Below, piece after piece: positions 27,104-36,131 of a stretch of DNA of 64,000 nt (its first letter is position 1; each line of letters starts with the position of its first letter). The position numbers and the translations under genes were made by a program. Origin of the DNA: Sphingopyxis sp. (GTDB lineage: Bacteria; Pseudomonadota; Alphaproteobacteria; Sphingomonadales; Sphingomonadaceae); the NCBI RefSeq assembly GCF_016704835.1, contig NZ_JADIZJ010000021.1:682001-746000 (forward strand). The letters run 5' to 3'. The notes beneath the pieces were generated by a model that was not told where the DNA came from, searched no databases, and worked only from the letters and a program-made list of their open reading frames with translations.

Positions 27104-28549
27104 ATGAGCGAACCTCTGCTTTCCTTCGAACCCGCAACCGGCGAAGAGCTGTGGCGCGGCGCGGTCAGCAATGTCGACGACGAGGTCGCTATCGCGCGGC
27201 GCGCCTGGCCCGAATGGGCAGCCAAGCCCGTCACCTTTCGTACCGAAACGCTGCGCCGCTTCGCCGACCGCGTTAAAGCCGAGGGCGAAGTGCTCGCCGA
27301 CCTGATCGCACGCGAAACCGGCAAGCCCTTGTGGGAAGCGCGCACCGAGGTCGAATCGGTGGCGGCCAAGGTCGATATTTCGGTGAAATCTTACGGCGAA
27401 CGCACCCCCAACCGCCGGATCGAGGGCGCCATGGGGCTGCGCAACGCGGTACGCCACAAACCCCACGGCGCGCTCGCGGTGCTTGGCCCTTATAATTTCC
27501 CCGCGCATTTGCCGAACGGACATATTGTGCCGGCGCTGATCGCGGGCAATTCGGTGCTGTTCAAGCCGTCCGAAAAGACCCCCGCGGTCGGCGCCAAGCT
27601 CGTTGAGCTGTTTCACAGCGCCGGCGTGCCGCAAGAGGTGCTGCGCCTGATCGTGGGGGGTCCCGAAACGGGCAAGGCGCTCGCTGGACACGCGGGCATC
27701 GACGGCCTGCTGTTCACCGGCTCGGCGCGAACGGGGCTCGCGCTCAACCGCCAATTCGCCGACCAGCCCGGCAAGATGCTCGCGCTCGAAATGGGCGGCA
27801 ACAATCCGATCGTCGTGTGGGACACTGCCGACATTCGCACCGCCGCGATCATCGTCGTTCAGTCGGCGTTCCTCAGCGCCGGACAGCGATGCAGCAATGC
27901 ACGGCGACTGATCATGCGCGACACACTGGCCGACGCGCTGATCGAAGAGGTCAAGGCGCTGACAAACCGCCTGATCGTCGATCATCCGCACGCCGACCCG
28001 GCGCCCTATATGGGACCGGTGATCGACAATGAAGCCGCCGATCATCTGACCGAAAGCTTCCTGATCCTGATGTCGAACGGCGGCCAGGTGATCCGCCACA
28101 TGACGCGCCCGGTCCCGGGTCGCCCTTTCCTGACCCCCGGCATCATCGACGTGACGTCGATGCCAGAGCGGCCCGACATCGAGTTGTTCGGACCGCTGCT
28201 TCAGGTCGTCCGCGTCGAGACGTTTGAAGCGGCGATTGCCGAAGCAAACAACACCGCTTTTGGCCTGTCGGCGGCGCTCGTCGGCGGCACGCCGCAGCTG
28301 TACGACCAGTTCTGGGCCAACGCCCGCGCCGGAGTGATCAACTGGAACCGCCCGACCAACGGCGCCTCGTCCGCCGCGCCCTTTGGCGGCATCGGCCTCT
28401 CGGGCAACCATCGTCCCAGCGCGTTCTACGCCGCAGATTATTGCGCCTATCCTGTCGCGAGCGCGGAAAGTGACGCGCTGCGCGCGTCGATCGGCGTCGG
28501 ATTGCGCGATCCCGAAGGGTCGCGCCTGATCCCCAAAAGCTACAATTAA
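27104..28549 (+). CDS. astD: N-succinylglutamate 5-semialdehyde dehydrogenase
   Basis: 481 residues from the ATG at 27104; the open frame extends upstream but the AstD family begins at SFEPATGEELW. Conserved features: LGPYNFPAHLPNGHIVPAL, KPSEKTPAVG, FTGSARTGL, catalytic Glu in LEMGGNNP and catalytic Cys in SAGQRCSNARR. It oxidises succinylglutamate semialdehyde to succinylglutamate in the AST arginine degradation pathway. The other ast genes are not in this window, so it stands alone here. Confidence 0.9.
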   Translation: MSEPLLSFEPATGEELWRGAVSNVDDEVAIARRAWPEWAAKPVTFRTETLRRFADRVKAEGEVLADLIARETGKPLWEARTEVESVAAKVDISVKSYGERTPNRRIEGAMGLRNAVRHKPHGALAVLGPYNFPAHLPNGHIVPALIAGNSVLFKPSEKTPAVGAKLVELFHSAGVPQEVLRLIVGGPETGKALAGHAGIDGLLFTGSARTGLALNRQFADQPGKMLALEMGGNNPIVVWDTADIRTAAIIVVQSAFLSAGQRCSNARRLIMRDTLADALIEEVKALTNRLIVDHPHADPAPYMGPVIDNEAADHLTESFLILMSNGGQVIRHMTRPVPGRPFLTPGIIDVTSMPERPDIELFGPLLQVVRVETFEAAIAEANNTAFGLSAALVGGTPQLYDQFWANARAGVINWNRPTNGASSAAPFGGIGLSGNHRPSAFYAADYCAYPVASAESDALRASIGVGLRDPEGSRLIPKSYN

Positions 28550-28563
28550 ACGTTCCTTCGTCA

Positions 28564-28582
28564 TGCCGGATATGATCCGGCA
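28564..28582. repeat. Short REP-like palindrome
   Basis: TGCCGGAT (28564-28571), ATG, ATCCGGCA (28575-28582), a perfect 8-base stem just after astD. A second half-related segment (GGACCCCGGATCAAGGCCGGG) follows at about 28605. This CATGCCGGAT...CCGGCATCC type is a very common intergenic repeat in alphaproteobacteria. May also stop transcription of astD. Confidence 0.7.
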
Positions 28583-28712
28583 TCCATTCCTGCGGTGACG
28601 GCATGGACCCCGGATCAAGGCCGGGCGGACGATCGAGAGGGGCAATTTTACCTTCATCAGCGTCAATAAAGCCTGCTTTGCCATTCGGCGGGCGCGCCAT
28701 CATCTATCGTGC

Positions 28713-29501
28713 ATGGAAAAGACTCCCCCCCCCGTCGGCAAACTTTGGCTGGTCGGCGCCGGTCCCGGCGACCCCGATCTGCTGACGTTGCGCGCCGCGC
28801 GGCTGCTGGCCAGCGCCGATCTGGTCGTTCATGACGGGCTGGTCGGCGACGGCGTGCTTGCGCTGATCCCGCCGCATGCCGAGCGCATCAGCGTCGCCAA
28901 GCAGCGCAGCCGCCACACAATGAAGCAGGAACTGATCAACGAACTGCTCGTCCGCGAAACGCTGGCCGGGAAACAGGTCGTGCGGCTCAAGGGCGGCGAT
29001 CCGTTCATCTTCGGGCGCGGCGGCGAGGAACTCGATGCTGCGCGCAAAGCCGGCGTCACCTGCGAAGTTGTCCCCGGTATCACCGCCGCCGCAGGCTGCG
29101 CCGCGCAGGCCGGCCTCCCCCTCACCCACCGCGAAGACGCCAGCGCGGTCAGCTTTGTCGCCGGCCAGTGCAAGGATCTGAGCGATCAGGACTGGTCGGG
29201 CCTCGCGGGCCACGGCCGCACCCTCGTCATTTACATGGGCATCGCCACCGCGACCGCCATCGCCGACAAGCTGATCGCCGACGGCGTGTCGCCCGATCTG
29301 CCCGTCGCGGTGATTGAGCGTGGCACCACCGCTGACGCTCGCGTCCTGCGCACTCTGCTCACCGACCTCGGCGATCTCGTCGCGCGCGAGGCGGTAAGAA
29401 GCCCGGCGTTGATCATCGTGGGCAAAGTGGCGGCGCGCGCCGATGCGCTCGACTGTTTCGGCGCTCCGGGCGTTGCCGAAAAATTGGGGAATTTTGCATG
29501 A
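28713..29501 (+). CDS. cobA: Uroporphyrinogen-III C-methyltransferase
   Basis: 262 residues. SAM-binding VGAGPGDPDLLTLRA at the start, then the family signatures VRLKGGDPFIFGRGGEE and VVPGITAAAGCAAQAGLPLTHR. It doubly methylates uroporphyrinogen III to precorrin-2. As first gene of the cysI/cysH operon its likely job is to feed siroheme to the sulfite reductase. No CysG-type dehydrogenase/ferrochelatase domain is fused, so those steps come from another gene. Overlaps DUF2849 by ATGA. Confidence 0.93.
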   Translation: MEKTPPPVGKLWLVGAGPGDPDLLTLRAARLLASADLVVHDGLVGDGVLALIPPHAERISVAKQRSRHTMKQELINELLVRETLAGKQVVRLKGGDPFIFGRGGEELDAARKAGVTCEVVPGITAAAGCAAQAGLPLTHREDASAVSFVAGQCKDLSDQDWSGLAGHGRTLVIYMGIATATAIADKLIADGVSPDLPVAVIERGTTADARVLRTLLTDLGDLVAREAVRSPALIIVGKVAARADALDCFGAPGVAEKLGNFA

Positions 29502-29794
29502 AGCTGTTGACCGGCAACGACCTGAAAACAGGGTTTGTGACCTGGTGGACCGGCGCCGACTGGTCGCTGCACATCGAGGACGCCGCCGACGTCGGCGAGG
29601 CGGGCGAGGCGATCCTGGCCGTCGAGGAAGCCGCGCGCCGCGTCAATGCGCCCTATATCATTGCCGGGGAGCAGACGCCCGACGGCCCGCGCCCCGCACA
29701 CATCAAGGACCGCATCCGCGCGCTCGGCCCGACGGTGCGCCCCGATCTGACATTAAAACCCGCCGATCCCGCGGCCGGCGACTGGGTGATCTGA
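29498..29794 (+). CDS. DUF2849 protein of the sulfite reduction operon
   Basis: 98 residues. Opening MKLLTGNDLKTGFVTWWTG and the core EAILAVEEAARRVNAPY match DUF2849, a small soluble family found almost only between cobA and cysI in alphaproteobacteria. Role unknown; by position it may help siroheme insertion or sulfite reductase function. Overlaps cobA by four bases and ends two bases before cysI. Confidence 0.88.
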   Translation: MKLLTGNDLKTGFVTWWTGADWSLHIEDAADVGEAGEAILAVEEAARRVNAPYIIAGEQTPDGPRPAHIKDRIRALGPTVRPDLTLKPADPAAGDWVI

Positions 29795-29795
29795 C

Positions 29796-31427
29796 ATGTA
29801 TAAATATGACGAATATGACCAGCAAATGGTCGACGCCCGGGTCGCTGAATTCGCCGATCAGGTGAAGCGCCGCCTGGCGGGCGAGATCACCGAGGATCAG
29901 TTCAAGCCGCTGCGCTTGATGAACGGCCTCTATCTCCAGCTGCACGCCTATATGCTGCGCGTCGCCGTACCCTATGGTACGCTCGAAAGCCGCCAGATGC
30001 GGATGCTCGCGCACATCGCACGCAAATACGACCGCGATTACGGCCATTTCACCACCCGCCAGAATATCCAGTATAACTGGATCAAGCTGGAGGATGCCCC
30101 CGCGATCCTCGCCGATCTCGCGTCGGTCGAGATGCACGCGATCCAGACCAGCGGTAATTGCATCCGTAACATCAGTTCGGACCAGTGGGCGGGTGCTGCC
30201 GCCGACGAACTGACCGACCCGCGCCCGTGGGCCGAATTGCTGCGCCAGTGGTCGAGCTTCCATCCCGAATTCAGCTATTTGCCACGCAAGTTCAAGATCG
30301 CCGTGATTGCGGCCGAGGAAGATCGCGCCGCGATGCGACTGCACGACATCGGCATCCAGATCGTCGAGAAGGATGGCGTCCACGGCGCCGCTTTCTATGT
30401 CGGCGGCGGCATGGGCCGCACCCCGATGATCGCGCCGCTGATCAAGGATTTCGTGCCGCTCGACGATCTGCTCAGCTACACCGAAGCGTGCCTGCGCGTG
30501 TACAACCGCTACGGTCGCCGCGACAATATCTACAAGGCGCGGATCAAGATCCTGATCCACGAACTGGGGGCCGACGAATATCGCCGCCAGGTCGAGGAAG
30601 AATTTGCGCATGTAAAGTCGCTCGGTATCGATCCGCCCAAGGCCGAGTTCGACCGCATCGCCGCGCAATTCGCGATGCCGCCGCTCGACGCGTCGGCGCC
30701 CGACGCCATCGATCGCGGCGACCCCGATTTCGCGGTCTGGGTCGACCAGAATGTCGCCGCGCACAAGGTGGCGGGCCATGCGATCGTCAACATCAGCCTG
30801 AAACCGCTTGGCGGCATCCCCGGCGATGCCAGCTCGGCGCAGATCGACCTGATGGCCGACCTCGCCGAACGCTACAGCCACGACGAACTGCGCGTCACCC
30901 ACGCGCAAAACATCGTCCTGCCGCATGTCCGCAAGGCCGATCTGTTTGCGATCTGGCAGGCGCTTGACGCTGCCGGGCTTGCAACACCGAACCTCGACCT
31001 GATCAGCGATATCATCGCCTGCCCTGGGCTCGACTATTGCAGCCTCGCCAACGCGCGCTCGATTCCGGTCGCCCAAAAGATCGCGCAGCGCTTCGCCGAT
31101 CCGGCGCGCCAGCGCGATCTGGGTGAGCTGAAGCTCAAGATTTCGGGCTGCATCAACGCCTGCGGCCACCATCATGCCGGGCATATCGGCATCCTTGGCG
31201 TCGATCGCAAAGGTACCGAAAATTACCAGCTCCTGCTCGGCGGATCGGGCGCGGAGGATGTGTCGCTCGGCACGATCACCGGCCCCGGTTTCGACGAGGA
31301 CGGCATCGTCGATGCGATTGAGCGCGTCACGGATAAGTATCTGGCCGAGCGCGCCGACGGTGAACGCTTCGTCGACACCTATCGGCGCGTCGGCATGGCG
31401 CCATTCAAGGAGGCGATCTATGGTTGA
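29796..31427 (+). CDS. cysI: Assimilatory sulfite reductase, hemoprotein subunit (nitrite/sulfite reductase family)
   Basis: 543 residues. The siroheme/4Fe-4S ligands are complete: ACPGLDYC (first pair, about residue 409-415) and ISGCINACGHH (second pair, about 450-456). N-terminal ferredoxin-like repeat includes GHFTTRQNIQYNW, and QTSGNCIRN is in the substrate pocket. Reduces sulfite to sulfide with six electrons. No flavoprotein subunit is adjacent, so the electron donor is not known from the window. Confidence 0.93.
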   Translation: MYKYDEYDQQMVDARVAEFADQVKRRLAGEITEDQFKPLRLMNGLYLQLHAYMLRVAVPYGTLESRQMRMLAHIARKYDRDYGHFTTRQNIQYNWIKLEDAPAILADLASVEMHAIQTSGNCIRNISSDQWAGAAADELTDPRPWAELLRQWSSFHPEFSYLPRKFKIAVIAAEEDRAAMRLHDIGIQIVEKDGVHGAAFYVGGGMGRTPMIAPLIKDFVPLDDLLSYTEACLRVYNRYGRRDNIYKARIKILIHELGADEYRRQVEEEFAHVKSLGIDPPKAEFDRIAAQFAMPPLDASAPDAIDRGDPDFAVWVDQNVAAHKVAGHAIVNISLKPLGGIPGDASSAQIDLMADLAERYSHDELRVTHAQNIVLPHVRKADLFAIWQALDAAGLATPNLDLISDIIACPGLDYCSLANARSIPVAQKIAQRFADPARQRDLGELKLKISGCINACGHHHAGHIGILGVDRKGTENYQLLLGGSGAEDVSLGTITGPGFDEDGIVDAIERVTDKYLAERADGERFVDTYRRVGMAPFKEAIYG

Positions 31428-31833
31428 GCATCTGCAAGCCGATGGCGAGGAACCCTGCGTTACCCTCGACGCCTTCCTCGACCAGTCGAACGCGACCGCG
31501 GTGCGGCTCGAATCGGATGAGGATGCGCGCGCGCTGATCCCCTTTCTCGATCGGCTCAAGCTGATCGAGGTTGCATTTCCCAAGTTCCGCGACGGCCGCG
31601 GTTATTCGTCGGGGCGTATCCTGCGCGAAGCCGGCTTCACCGGCGAACTCCGCGCGCAGGGCGACGTCCTCGTCGATCAGATCGCCTATCTGAAGCGCTG
31701 CGGCTTCGACAGCTTCGCGCCCGAAAAGACGCTCAATCCTGCCGATGTCGAGGCGGCACTCTCGCGCTGGCCCGAACATTATCAGGGCGCCGCCGACGGC
31801 GCAGTGCCGATCTGGAAGCTGAGGCATGGCTGA
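31420..31833 (+). CDS. DUF934 protein of the sulfite reduction operon
   Basis: 137 residues from the ATG at 31420, which has an excellent ribosome site (AAGGAGGCG). Conserved core FPKFRDGRGYSSGRILRE and GDVLVDQIAYLKRCGFDSF identify DUF934, always linked to cysI/cysH. Function unknown; an accessory role in sulfite reduction is the usual guess. Overlaps cysI by eight bases and cysH by eight bases. Confidence 0.9.
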   Translation: MVEHLQADGEEPCVTLDAFLDQSNATAVRLESDEDARALIPFLDRLKLIEVAFPKFRDGRGYSSGRILREAGFTGELRAQGDVLVDQIAYLKRCGFDSFAPEKTLNPADVEAALSRWPEHYQGAADGAVPIWKLRHG

Positions 31834-32629
31834 CGTGAAGACCTCTCCCTCCGACGGTCGCCAGGATCGCATCCGCGACCGCATCGACGTCGCGCCGCGT
31901 TTTACCGACGCCGACGTGATCCGCCTGAACAACCTGTTCCGCGGCCAGGACGCCGCCGAGGTGGTCGCCAGCGTCATCGGCGCGGGGCTGCTCGGCGACA
32001 CCGCGATCGTCTCCAGCTTTGGCGCCGAAAGCGCGGTGCTGCTGCATTTAGTGGTCCAGGTCGCGCCCGATATGCCAGTACTGTTCCTCGACACCGGCAA
32101 GCATTTCCCCGAAACGCTGGCTTATCGCGACGCGCTTGCGGCACAGCTCGGGCTCAACATCGTTAACCTGACCCCCGATGCCGAGGATCTGGCGGCAAAG
32201 GATTCCACCGAACTGCGCTGGTCCTATGACCCCGACGGCTGCTGCGAAATCCGCAAGGTGAAGCCGCTCGAAAAGGCGATGGCCGGTTTCGATGCGTCGC
32301 TTACCGGACGCAAAGGCTTCCAATCCTCGACCCGTCAGGGCTTGCCGCGCTTCGAACTCGACGGCAGCAGCGGCAGGCTGAAATTCAATCCGCTCGCCAA
32401 CTGGACGCGCGCCGATCTCGACGCCTATTTTACAGCGCACGACCTGCCGCGGCATCCGCTCGAATCGCAAGGCTACCCGTCGATCGGCTGCTCGCCCTGC
32501 ACGTCAAAGGTCCTGCCCGGCGAAGACCCGCGCTCGGGCCGCTGGCGCGGCTGGGACAAGACCGAATGCGGCATCCACGAAGCGGTGTCACCAATCGGTG
32601 ATGACCCGGCGAACGATCCGGCTTTCTGA
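31826..32629 (+). CDS. cysH: Adenylyl-sulfate (APS) reductase, thioredoxin-dependent
   Basis: 267 residues. It carries the cysteine set of iron-sulfur APS reductases: C139-C140 in DGCCEIRKVKPL, C222 and C225 in IGCSPCT, and the catalytic cysteine C248 in ECGIH. PAPS reductases of the E. coli type lack the CC and CxxC pairs, so APS is the expected substrate. Produces sulfite for CysI. Last gene of the five-gene operon; a REP-like pair follows. Confidence 0.92.
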   Translation: MADVKTSPSDGRQDRIRDRIDVAPRFTDADVIRLNNLFRGQDAAEVVASVIGAGLLGDTAIVSSFGAESAVLLHLVVQVAPDMPVLFLDTGKHFPETLAYRDALAAQLGLNIVNLTPDAEDLAAKDSTELRWSYDPDGCCEIRKVKPLEKAMAGFDASLTGRKGFQSSTRQGLPRFELDGSSGRLKFNPLANWTRADLDAYFTAHDLPRHPLESQGYPSIGCSPCTSKVLPGEDPRSGRWRGWDKTECGIHEAVSPIGDDPANDPAF

Positions 32630-32638
32630 ACGGCGTCT

Positions 32639-32736
32639 GTGCCCCTGCGAAGGCAGGGGCTCATCTCCAACCCGCGCAACAAAGCGCGCCTTTCGATTTG
32701 GGGACCTCGTGATGGGCCCCTGCCTTCGCAGGGCAC
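32639..32736. repeat. REP-like inverted pair between cysH and dnaB
   Basis: Left unit GTGCCCCTGCGAAGGCAGGG (from 32639) and right unit ending CTGCCTTCGCAGGGCAC (to 32736) are near-perfect inverses about 26 bases long, separated by roughly 45 bases. They lie between converging operons, where a bidirectional terminator would be useful. Same general type as 23307-23393. Confidence 0.75.
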
Positions 32737-32748
32737 GACACGCGCTAT

Positions 32749-34296
32749 CTACTCATAATCCCCAAACGCCTGACTTTCGTCGGCGAGGTCGCTGAATTTC
32801 GTTGTCTTCGCCTCGAAGTGCAGGCGGATCTTGCCGGTCGAGCCGTGACGTGACTTTGCAACGATCACTTCGGCGAGGCCAAAAACGCGCTCCATCTCGG
32901 CCGCCCACTCCTCGTGCGCCGCGTGGATCTTCACATCATCGCCCTCCATCGGACGTTTGGGCTCGCGCGAACCGACATAATAATCCTCGCGAAACACGAA
33001 CAGCACCATGTCCGCGTCCTGCTCGATGGACCCCGATTCGCGTAGATCGGACAGCATCGGCCTTTTGTCTTCACGCTGTTCGACCGCGCGGCTGAGCTGC
33101 GACAGCGCCATCACCGGCACATGAAGTTCTTTCGCCAGCGTCTTCAAACCGCGCGAAATTTCAGAAATTTCCTGCACACGATTGTCACCGCTTTTCGATG
33201 ATCCCTGCAACAATTGCAGATAGTCGACGACGATAAAGCCGATGCCATGACGTCGCTGCAACCGCCGCGCCCGCGTGCGCAGGCCTGCGATGGTCAGCCC
33301 GGGCGTGTCGTCGATGTACAGCGGCAGCGTCTGCAAGGTCTGCGCCGCACGACTGAGCTGCTGGAACTGTTCCTTGCTGATCTTGCCCATGCGCAGCGCC
33401 TCCCCCGACACCCCCGACTGTTCGGCGAGGACGCGCGTCGCGAGCTGGTCGGCGGACATTTCGAGGCTGAAAAAGGCGACCTTCGCGCCCATATTTTTTT
33501 CGGGCGGAATCCCGTCATCCTCGTCGCGGCGAAAGCGTTCGGCGGCATTATAAGCGATGTTGGTGGCGAGCGAGGTTTTGCCCATGCCGGGACGCCCGGC
33601 AAGGATCATCAGATCCGAATTGTGCATGCCACCGATCTTGGCGTTCATGCTCGAGATGCCGGTGGTAATACCCGACAGGTGGCCACCCGAATTGAGCGCG
33701 CGTTCGGCGGCCTGCAAGGCGGTAAGGCTCGCCTGGCTGAAGCTTTTGACCGAACCCATTTCGGCCTCGCCACCCGCGACGCGATACAGCGCGGTTTCGG
33801 CTTCTTCGATCTGTGCCTGCGGATCGACGCGTTCGCTGGTGTCGAGCGCATTTTCGACCAGCACGCGCCCGACGCCTGCCAGTTCGCGCAGCAAGGCCAA
33901 GTCGTAAATCTGCTTGGCAAAGTCGCGCGCGCCGATCAGACCCGCACCGCTGCCGGTCAGCTGTGCCAGATAGCCTGGACCGCCGACCGCCTTCATCGCC
34001 TCGTCGGCTTCGAAATAGGGTTTTAACGTCACCGGCGTCGCGATGCTGTTGCGCTCGATCAGCGCCATCGTCTGCTGGAAAATGCGTCCGTGCAGCGGCT
34101 CGAAAAAATGATCGGGGGTCAGCGCGACCGGCAGATCTTCGACGACTCGATTGTCGATCAGGATCGCGCCGAGAAACGCGGCTTCAGCCTCGATATTGCG
34201 CGGCAATTGGCGGTCGTTACCGGTGGCGACCGGGGTCGGGAAAATGGCTAGCTCTGGCATCGGCGCCTTCATGGGCCGGTGCCCGATGGGGCGCAA
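32749..34296 (-). CDS. dnaB: Replicative DNA helicase
   Basis: 515 residues from the first ATG; ATGs at residues 9 and 13 are also possible and the conserved region starts at RQLPRNIEAEAAFLGAIL. DnaB N-terminal helical domain (about 30-130), then a RecA-like motor with Walker A GRPGMGKTS, FFSLEMS, VVDYLQLL and ALSQLSR. It unwinds DNA ahead of the replication fork as a hexamer. Intact. Confidence 0.95.
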   Translation of the reverse strand: MRPIGHRPMKAPMPELAIFPTPVATGNDRQLPRNIEAEAAFLGAILIDNRVVEDLPVALTPDHFFEPLHGRIFQQTMALIERNSIATPVTLKPYFEADEAMKAVGGPGYLAQLTGSGAGLIGARDFAKQIYDLALLRELAGVGRVLVENALDTSERVDPQAQIEEAETALYRVAGGEAEMGSVKSFSQASLTALQAAERALNSGGHLSGITTGISSMNAKIGGMHNSDLMILAGRPGMGKTSLATNIAYNAAERFRRDEDDGIPPEKNMGAKVAFFSLEMSADQLATRVLAEQSGVSGEALRMGKISKEQFQQLSRAAQTLQTLPLYIDDTPGLTIAGLRTRARRLQRRHGIGFIVVDYLQLLQGSSKSGDNRVQEISEISRGLKTLAKELHVPVMALSQLSRAVEQREDKRPMLSDLRESGSIEQDADMVLFVFREDYYVGSREPKRPMEGDDVKIHAAHEEWAAEMERVFGLAEVIVAKSRHGSTGKIRLHFEAKTTKFSDLADESQAFGDYE

Positions 34297-34387
34297 CCGG
34301 CGATGTCGATCAGCCTATCATAACTGTGGAATGCTGTGAATAAGTCGGCTTGCCCTTCGCCCCGCGCCAAGTAGAAGCACAGGCAGC

Positions 34388-34885
34388 ATGGCCGACGCAG
34401 ACCCCTCCAAACAGCGCATCATTTCGGTCGAACTCGACGAGGGCTCGATCGTCTGGCGCAATCCCGATGTCGAACAGGAACGCCGCGTCGCGATCTTCGA
34501 CCTGATCGAAGATAATAAATTTGTTCCGCAGCGCGGCCACCCCGACGGCTATGCCGGCCCCTACCGCCTGATGCTGCGCGTCGAGGAAGGTCGGCTGATC
34601 TTTGAAATCTCGCGCGAGGACGGCTCGCCGCTTGAGGCGATCATCTTGGGGCTCGGGCGTTTCCGCCGCCCGATCCGCGACTATTTTGCGATCTGCGACA
34701 GCTACTATCAGGCGATCAAGACATCGACCGCGCAGCAGATCGAAACGGTCGATATGGCGCGCCGCGGGCTGCACAACGAAGCCGCCGAGATGCTGATGGA
34801 CCGGCTCGACGGCAAGATCGCGGTCGATTTCGACACCGCGCGGCGGCTGTTCACGCTGATCTGCGTTCTTCACATCAAGGGTTGA
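34388..34885 (+). CDS. UPF0262 family protein
   Basis: 165 residues. Strongly conserved opening ISVELDEGSIVWRNPDVEQE, middle FEISREDGSPLEAIILGLG and end DFDTARRLFTLICVLHIKG identify UPF0262, a cytoplasmic alphaproteobacterial family of unknown function. It starts the compact run UPF0262 - GH25 - cdd - dcd. Divergent from dnaB. Confidence 0.9.
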   Translation: MADADPSKQRIISVELDEGSIVWRNPDVEQERRVAIFDLIEDNKFVPQRGHPDGYAGPYRLMLRVEEGRLIFEISREDGSPLEAIILGLGRFRRPIRDYFAICDSYYQAIKTSTAQQIETVDMARRGLHNEAAEMLMDRLDGKIAVDFDTARRLFTLICVLHIKG

Positions 34886-34888
34886 AGC

Positions 34889-35644
34889 GTGGCGACTGGG
34901 GCAATCAAGCGCAAAGGTCCGGCTAGCCCCGGCGGCAATTGGCGCGGCGCGATCACGCGCCTGCTACGGCGCATCGGCGCAGCGATCGTGCTACTTTTGC
35001 TGGTGACCGGCCTCGCGCTTTGGTGGGCGGCGCGCTGGACCCCAGACCGCGCGATCTATCCGACACAGGGGGTCACGATCGACGCATCCAATGGCGACGT
35101 CCAATGGGGATCGATCAAGGCCGCGGGCGCCGATTTCGCTTATGTGATGGGGACCGATGGGACACGCGGCATCGACGCCAAATTCACCCGCAACATGGTC
35201 GCGGCGCGCGAAGCAGGCGTGCAGACCGGCGCGATCCACCGCTACAGCCTGTGCCAGCTCGCCACCGATCAGGCGGCCAATTTCATCCGCCACGTCCCAC
35301 GCCGCGCCGACGCGCTGCCCGCCGTCGTGTGGCTCGACTATGACGATCGCTGCCCCGACCGCCCGACCCGCGCGCTGCTTCTGTCCGAACTCGCGACCTT
35401 TTTGGCGCAGATCGAGGCGCATATGGGCAAGCGCAGCCTGATCGCCCCCGGCCCGGCGTTTGAAAGCGACTATCAGGTGACCAGAGGCATCGCGCGCACC
35501 ATCTGGCTCCGCCGCGATTTCTTTGAGCCCGATTACGCCGCGCATCCCTGGGCGATGTGGCAGGCGAATGATTATGTGCGCCTGTCGGGGGCCGATGGCA
35601 CCGTCGGCTGGAACGTGCTGCGCGCGCAAGGAGAAACGCCGTGA
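34889..35644 (+). CDS. Membrane-anchored GH25-like lysozyme domain protein
   Basis: 251 residues from a GTG at 34889, three bases after the previous stop. One membrane anchor at about 25-47, then a GH25-like barrel: YPTQGVTIDASNGDVQWGSI, DFAYVMGTDG, GIHRYSL-like HRYSLCQLA, and AVVWLDYDDRC. Classical GH25 lysozymes have a catalytic Asp-x-Glu at the LDYDD position; here the glutamate appears replaced by aspartate, so activity is uncertain. Likely faces the periplasm. Overlaps cdd by GTGA. Confidence 0.8.
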   Translation: MATGAIKRKGPASPGGNWRGAITRLLRRIGAAIVLLLLVTGLALWWAARWTPDRAIYPTQGVTIDASNGDVQWGSIKAAGADFAYVMGTDGTRGIDAKFTRNMVAAREAGVQTGAIHRYSLCQLATDQAANFIRHVPRRADALPAVVWLDYDDRCPDRPTRALLLSELATFLAQIEAHMGKRSLIAPGPAFESDYQVTRGIARTIWLRRDFFEPDYAAHPWAMWQANDYVRLSGADGTVGWNVLRAQGETP

Positions 35645-36093
35645 CCGAACCCCGTGACGAACTGATCGCCGCCGCGCGCGACGCCGCGAGCCGCGCTTAC
35701 GCGCCCTATTCCGGATTTCACGTCGGAGCTGCTTTGCTGCTCAAGAACGGCGACGTGGTCACCGGCGCCAATGTCGAGAACGCTAGCTACGGCCTGACGC
35801 TCTGCGCCGAGACGGCGGCGGTGGCGAAAATCGCCAACGAGGGCTGGATCGGCGAGCTCGCCGAGGTCGCGATCATTGGCGGCCGCCCCGAAGGCGATGC
35901 GCTGCTGGGGAGCGATCCGGTCAACCCGTGCGGGCGGTGCCGCCAGATATTGAACGAAGCCGCCGAGCGTTCGCAGACCGATATTCTCGTCCATTGCGCA
36001 TCAGGCGACGGCGTGACGATCAAGACCTACAAACTCAGTGAGCTGCTACCCGCAGCCTTCGGCCCGAAAGATCTGGGCTTGATCCGCGACTGA
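35641..36093 (+). CDS. cdd: Cytidine deaminase
   Basis: 150 residues from a GTG that overlaps the upstream stop. Zinc-site motifs CAETAAV (nucleophile Glu) and NPCGRCRQIL, plus substrate segment YSGFHVGAALL and ENASYG, define a homotetrameric cytidine deaminase. It salvages cytidine to uridine. Neighbour of dcd, so two pyrimidine deaminases sit together. Confidence 0.94.
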   Translation: MTEPRDELIAAARDAASRAYAPYSGFHVGAALLLKNGDVVTGANVENASYGLTLCAETAAVAKIANEGWIGELAEVAIIGGRPEGDALLGSDPVNPCGRCRQILNEAAERSQTDILVHCASGDGVTIKTYKLSELLPAAFGPKDLGLIRD

Positions 36094-36131
36094 CCGCTTG
36101 CGCATTCGCGCCGCGCTCGACAAATAGCGGC

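Noticed and set aside
28550..28712. Riboswitch ahead of the cobA-cys operon
   Set aside because: Only a REP-like palindrome and GC-rich filler; no conserved aptamer core recognised.
29703..31583. 626-codon open frame opposite cysI
   Set aside because: Chance frame in GC-rich DNA; arginine- and aspartate-heavy, no motif, and fully covered by the well-supported cysI.
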